Source: Perkinsus olseni (Eukaryota; Perkinsozoa; Perkinsida; Perkinsidae). From it: a DNA stretch of 64,000 nt. Position 1 is the stretch's first letter. Every line of letters begins with the position of its first letter. The position numbers and the translations under genes were made by a program. Positions 59,601-64,000 of the stretch are shown piece after piece. Under the pieces are notes generated by a model, which had not been told where the DNA came from, made no database searches, and worked only from the letters and a program-made list of their open reading frames with translations. Where the stretch lies: the NCBI GenBank assembly GCA_013115135.1, contig JABANP010000207.1:22147-86146 (forward strand), given 5' to 3'.

Positions 59601-61215
59601 CACGCAAGGGCTTTAGTATCTACCAGAGGAGACGGCAATATACTCCACCCAGGGTACGCCAACGCCGGAGTAGGTGGACTCTGCGGAGACCAGCAATTGG
59701 AGTAGAAATGATAGTTGTTAATATGATGAACGATCCACTATATTGGAATCGTAGAAAATGGTGACCCACTTACCACAGCCAGGACAATCCCTGCTGATAC
59801 CGGTCTCATAGTGTAGCGCAGGGCCCTCAGGGCACATACACGAACTCCTAGGTTCCAGTCGAAAAGATAGAACCTCAGTACGGAGGCCAACCGACCGAGG
59901 ATGTGATTGGTATCTGACACGGAGCATGCCTTCCTATGGTGATGGTCAACGATGTTGCGGGGTGAGTTGGAAGTCGATCGAGCAGCTAGCTTCATGTGTT
60001 TACTCATCATGGCCGAGGCTAGGCCCTTGAAGGCTCCCTGTTGCGGACTGATGCATGGCAATGGTGTTGCGGGAGGGGACCCTTGGGGGGACTTCACAAC
60101 ACTACTCGAGGATGCCGTTGACGAGAGCACCTGACGACGGCAAAGCAGGTTGGCCCGATGGTGTCACGCCTACTAGTACCGTAGTGGCCCTTCGTATGAG
60201 GTCCATTTTCCTATTACTATCCCCAACCACCATAGCCCTCTGCTTTAACTCCTTACAGATGTTCTCCAATACCAGCACCTAACCACTAACGAATATTCAC
60301 TTGCTCGTGGAAGAACTTTAAATTTTTGAGAGTAAGGGTAACAAATTGTTACTAACAATATCGCAGGGGAAAAATTCAAGTCAAATGCGACCCCGCCATC
60401 TGCAGCGGAGTCTAAGTTGACCAAGTTGGCGGAAAGCCTATCGGCTGGTAATACCATCGCTAAGCATTTGTCGAGGTGAATGGCAACCCCTAGATTCCAT
60501 GTGTGGTATCGATACGAGGCAGGCGGATGAGAAGTATGGCCGTTTGGAATGCCGCTATGAGCTTCAGCGAGCAGCGCAGGATGGTCGATGGCGCCCCGGT
60601 TGCATTGTAATGCAGTGGGGCGGAGGGCACATTTGCGCTCCCGTGAGATGAAACAAAGGAGTGGTATAGGCGAGAGGCAGGACCCCCCGCCGACTCAATC
60701 GAAAGGCAGCCAGACGCCACAACGATCGCGCTTCAATGACGGTTCCCTCTTCCCGTAGTACCTTCTGAGGTTCCAAGCTGCCGGATGCCGATAGCTCGAG
60801 CGCCATAGACTCTCTCTTATCCACTGCAAGACTATGATCCACTGCCATTGATGACCCTGATAGGACCATGCTCATCAACGCCGGCACAGTGGTCAGTACC
60901 AGAGGTGAATATCTTAGCGGCAAATACTGTGGCTCTTCGACTACTCCTAGGCGGAACAGCAACTGCATCATCATCAGGTGTGGGCCCTACTGCAGGGACG
61001 TTGGTGATGGTGGTGCTATCAACAGCCCCAGAGAGGTCCGATGCAGTACGAGGGAGCCGATGTTCGGGGACGAGGGACGAAGAGGGTGTGGCCATGGACG
61101 ATGAACTAGTAAACCCCCCTACTGAATGGCTGTCTACTACATGGAAGCTACTCACTGGTACCGCCAATTTCTGATAATACAACTTTTGCTTACACCTTTT
61201 TCTATTGGATAACAT
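50645..61215 (-). CDS. RICTOR: Rictor / Pianissimo homologue, TORC2 subunit (many exons)
   Basis: Rictor is the scaffold that defines TOR complex 2, which phosphorylates AGC kinases and controls growth and the cytoskeleton. Family blocks occur in the right order, N to C, on the minus strand: Rictor_N at about 59.9-59.8 kb (ASVLRFYLFDW, RVCALRALRYTM), 59.55-59.49 (ERTAAIKFIRRWISL) and 59.1-59.0 (LQDANLRAYSRKQIAVDL); VKELLTLFQDVLGWWCVP at 58.4; the middle domain at 56.58-56.38 (VLSTRDYSLWHWPTIHRV, DFLKKLLRFFSPSRR); the following domain at 53.84-53.74 (LSNEEMCHKHILDGWLEAEW); Rictor_V at 52.25-52.11 (NIGAGGELGVALMEDIGALE) and 52.06-51.97 (YALSLLCSVPSAQQPLLNLG). The conserved tail is at 50.88-50.65 (FQSVGLWLRI, FPLATRRVIDNLFDY), ending TAG at 50645. 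Start at 61215 (MLSNRKRCKQK) and most exon joins are tentative. Confidence 0.85.
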
Positions 61216-61401
61216 TTCCTCCAATTACTCGCACACGAGCAGCGTTAGATCAGTAGCAAAGAGATCTGTGGTATCGACTGGCTCAAAGTGGGACCAGATC
61301 CATGCTATAGTACCACACCTTCCCTACCTCATAACCCCTTCATATATCTTGCCGTCTATACTACTCTTGTCCAGGTAAAGCAACAGCAGGCGTCGTCCCA
61401 A

Positions 61402-62467
61402 TCAGTCACTTCCCATACCGGCGGCTGTAGCCCTTACTGAGGATCCTACCTCACCAATTAACCCCTCTGTGGATAGACTATGGCCGTACTCAACACCAGT
61501 GGGATTGTCAACAACAAGGCATGCGCTTAGGCTCATGCTCGAGTATAGCAAAAACAAGAGGACGCCGATTATTGAATCGGAGAGCACCTTCGAGTGGTAC
61601 GATGATGAGGATCACAACACGGATATGTCACGCCGTGGATGGCAGCGGCAAGTGACCACACTCACTGTCCTCGGGTCGCCAAGAGACAGCTTGACTTGGT
61701 CGCAGAATATCAAGTCAGGGGACACTGATAAAGTACGCCGACTACTACGATAGCTCTTTCGGTCGATCTTCTCAGCGTCTACTATGTAAGGTATTTTGAC
61801 GTAGGCGAGCCACATGATGAGGCTGAGGACGACGGTGATGGTGAGTGTGTAGAGGAAATAAAGTATAGTCAACCTGAAGGGGGACATCAGTAGTATAGAA
61901 CAGAGTACGATATGATAACTACTTTGTTGACGTAGGCCTCATACGCCATTTAGTAGGGGGAGCGAATCCTACGGGCACTACACCCCGATGCTTGGGCAAC
62001 ACGTCAAGAGCAGCTAGGCCAGGCCGACCGACCATTGAGCTGATGGCAGCACTTGCACGACAATAGGCCCCCTTCTTAGCACTACCTTGACGCATTCCGC
62101 TCAACGGGGCTTCGCGTAATGGACGGTCTCCTCCGACGTAGCATCGGGTGAGGCCTGGGACACGTTGCTATCACCACCACTACCCTGCTAGCACTACTTT
62201 GGTCTGGGCCGGCGTTGTGCTGCTGCTGCTGGGACTAGCCTTCCTCTCCCTTGTATCGAGACGATGCCTTGCTGGGCCGAGGAAGGCACTAGAGCCATGG
62301 TGGTGGTGATGATGGCGCTGTGTCGTGTGGTCCTGGTGTAAGAGGGGATGTGCTACGCAGCAGGCTTCAACGGCTACTACCTTCCCAATACGCTGCCGTT
62401 GTGCTCCCCCAGCGCCGATCGCTAGAAGGAGGGTGACAGTTATGGAGAGGGCGAAGAAGGGGGCCAT
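61402..62467 (-). CDS. Possible membrane or secreted protein, exons unresolved
   Basis: Weak candidate. An ATG at 62467 starts MAPFFALSITVTLLLAIGAG, signal-peptide-like, ending at a possible GTAGTA donor. Further segments on the same strand contain two hydrophobic stretches, one at about 61.87-61.80 kb (TILYFLYTLTITVVLSLIMW, preceded by a CAG acceptor) and one near 61.58-61.50 kb (IIGVLLFLLYSSMSLSACLV). The open frames between them cannot be joined with certainty. No family recognised. Confidence 0.3.
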
Positions 62468-62916
62468 CAGCAAAGGCCACTGGACAGAAGGACTTTGCAA
62501 GGGATTGTCCGATCGGCCAGGGTAAAGTACGCCGCCGGGCGTGCGCTACACGAAAATAGTTTCGTGGCGCGCGACATAGAGAAAAAGCTCATGATGAACG
62601 GTGATGACCATGATGAGCACTGGGCTCGACCATCATCATCACACGATATTCCTGAGGATCAGGACCGCCTTATTCTTCACTCTTACCCTGTGTCACGCGG
62701 ATAAGCCATTCTTGGATCGTTCCTCAGTCTCAGGACCGATGCACTGGACAAACATAGGGGTCAATGACATCAATTTGTGACAACAACACGCGGGATCCTT
62801 TACACCCCCGAGAAAAGAAATTCGGAGACGATGCTGGCATCGATTTTTGCGCGAAAAATTGGGTTTATTGATCGCCCACCGTTACAGTTTCCGTGACTGT
62901 TCCTTGTGTTAGCCAT

Positions 62917-63914
62917 ATGTCCTCCTCTGCCCCTCCCTCCTCCTCGTCGTCGTCTTCCTCAAAAAGAGAGAAGGCTCCGTCGTCTGACGTGGCGTCATCG
63001 AGTATCGAGGAGGCCCTAGAGTGGGAGGACTGGAAGGGCGATATACCCTTCATTCATCACGCCATAGCGGGCTCATGCGCCGGTATAGCGGAACACGTTG
63101 CCACCTTCCCTTTAGACACTATAAAGGTGAGCCGACCTCCGTGCACTGTGGTTACTAAGGCCTTCTCATTAGACTCGCATGCAAGCTTATTCTGGTTCTG
63201 GTGGTACTGTACGATTATCATCCGTTTTGGAGTCGGTACGGTCAGAGTACGGCCTCAGAGGCTTCATCCGGGGCTGGGGAGCGATCGCCACCGGCTGCGT
63301 CCCCGCCCACATCGCCTTGTTTTCGGTCTATGAGAAGTTGAAGGACGTGTAAGGGTGTACTATGCTGGAAATTGTGGGGAGAGGTCGTTGTCTCAGGATG
63401 GGTGTTCAAAACGAGCACTGTGCGTATCGGGTGCCCAAGTCCCTGCTCTGTGGTGCCTTGGCTCAATTCGCCCATGATAGGTAGTAGGGCTCTTGTGTTG
63501 CAGTTCCTGTGCGTGATCGTCATTCCTTCAGCATCCTCACGCCGATGGACGTCGTCAAACAGAGGCTACAGCTGGGATGCTACCGCGGCACCTTCCATTG
63601 CGTCAAGAGCATGGTAGTAGCTGGAGGACGCATCGCCGTTACAATCAAAACGCAGCTAGAGTTCAGTCTGTTATCTGCTCATGATCACTAGGTGCGCACA
63701 GAGGGGGCGGTGGCTCTTTTCCGGTCGCTCCCCATTACGGCTCTGATGAACGCCCCACAGGGAGCTGTCACAGTAGGTTGAGTGGATGGCCTCTCTCGGT
63801 TGATTCCGGCTCGCCCTCAGGTCGCTGTTAATGAAGCTGTGAAACGTGTATGGGGTTTGGGGGAGGGTGATGGCAACCATTTGCCGGCCTACTTCGCCTC
63901 CGCTGGGATAGCTG
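62917..63914 (+). CDS. Mitochondrial carrier family protein, mitoferrin-like (partial, runs off the window)
   Basis: Solute carrier of the inner mitochondrial membrane. The six visible exons are 62917-63126, about 63231-63348, 63397-63480, 63532-63613, 63692-63772 and 63821-63914; introns are GT-AG, most 48-51 nt. A Ser-rich acidic N-terminus is followed by HHAIAGSCAGIAEHVATFPL and DTIK (first PxD motif), LRGFIRGWGAIATGCVPAHI (end of repeat 1), ALAQFAHDSILTPMDVVKQR (repeat 2 signature), EGAVALFRSLPITALMNAPQ, and AYFASAGIAG (start of repeat 3). The motif pattern TPMDVVKQR plus MNAPQGAV is closest to Mrs3/4-mitoferrin iron carriers, so iron transport is plausible but not proven. The stretch normally between PLDTIK and the RGW motif is short here, so an exon may be missed. 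The third repeat continues past the window end. Confidence 0.82.
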
Positions 63915-64000
63915 GTAGTAACGGTGGACCTCTAGGTTGTAGTTCCGTTTCGCATTTGCGAGGGGTTCTGGGGAGACATAGTGCTCGAAATCTCCCAACG

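Noticed and set aside
1..64000. Spliced-leader RNA gene, rRNA, CRISPR array, virus or prophage
   Set aside because: I looked for the dinoflagellate-type leader motif, rRNA-like blocks, spaced short repeats and viral genes and saw none that I could support.

Overview
The window looks like nuclear DNA of a protist related to Perkinsus (Perkinsozoa, Alveolata). This is an inference. It rests on balanced base composition, genes cut by many GT-AG introns of about 47-51 nt, AG acceptor-like sites just before many start codons (fitting spliced-leader trans-splicing), and a eukaryotic gene set: FGAM synthase, isocitrate lyase, ABCG half-transporters, Rictor and a mitochondrial carrier. Nothing looks prokaryotic, and there is no CRISPR array or operon. 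Most real genes are split by introns that also break the reading frame, so coding segments had to be joined by hand.

Layout. 1-583 (+): C-terminal end of phosphoribosylformylglycinamidine synthase. 584-2318: direct repeats and a foldback element, no gene. 2319-12870 (+): tandem array of seven paralogous genes for small secreted cysteine-rich proteins. Each has four exons (signal peptide, then CTCPNG, then six Cys, then WCPSSSRC) and 12 conserved mature cysteines. Four copies look intact, one has a frameshift, one has two in-frame TGA codons and one has lost its last two exons. A second, broken copy of the FGAM synthase tail lies inside the array. 13.2-15.3 kb: a copied exon fragment of the next gene and a decayed secreted-protein gene. 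15.36-35.89 kb (-): two very large armadillo/HEAT-repeat genes, the downstream one with a PDZ domain near its N-terminus. 37.46-39.10 kb (+): isocitrate lyase. 39.80-44.03 kb (-): two tandem ABCG half-transporters with identical intron positions. 44.78-46.93 kb (+): ankyrin-like gene. 47.41-50.08 kb (+): MMPL/RND-type transporter. 50.65-61.2 kb (-): Rictor, the defining TORC2 subunit. 61.4-62.5 kb (-): a weak membrane-protein candidate. 62.92 kb to the window end (+): mitoferrin-like mitochondrial carrier, cut by the window edge.

Functionally the right half is housekeeping: glyoxylate cycle, lipid/drug export, TORC2 signalling and mitochondrial transport. The left 13 kb is a fast-evolving secreted-protein locus with birth, decay and local duplication. 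It is the best candidate for an undescribed system. A palindromic TCACGTGACGT-type element recurs before several array members and before isocitrate lyase.
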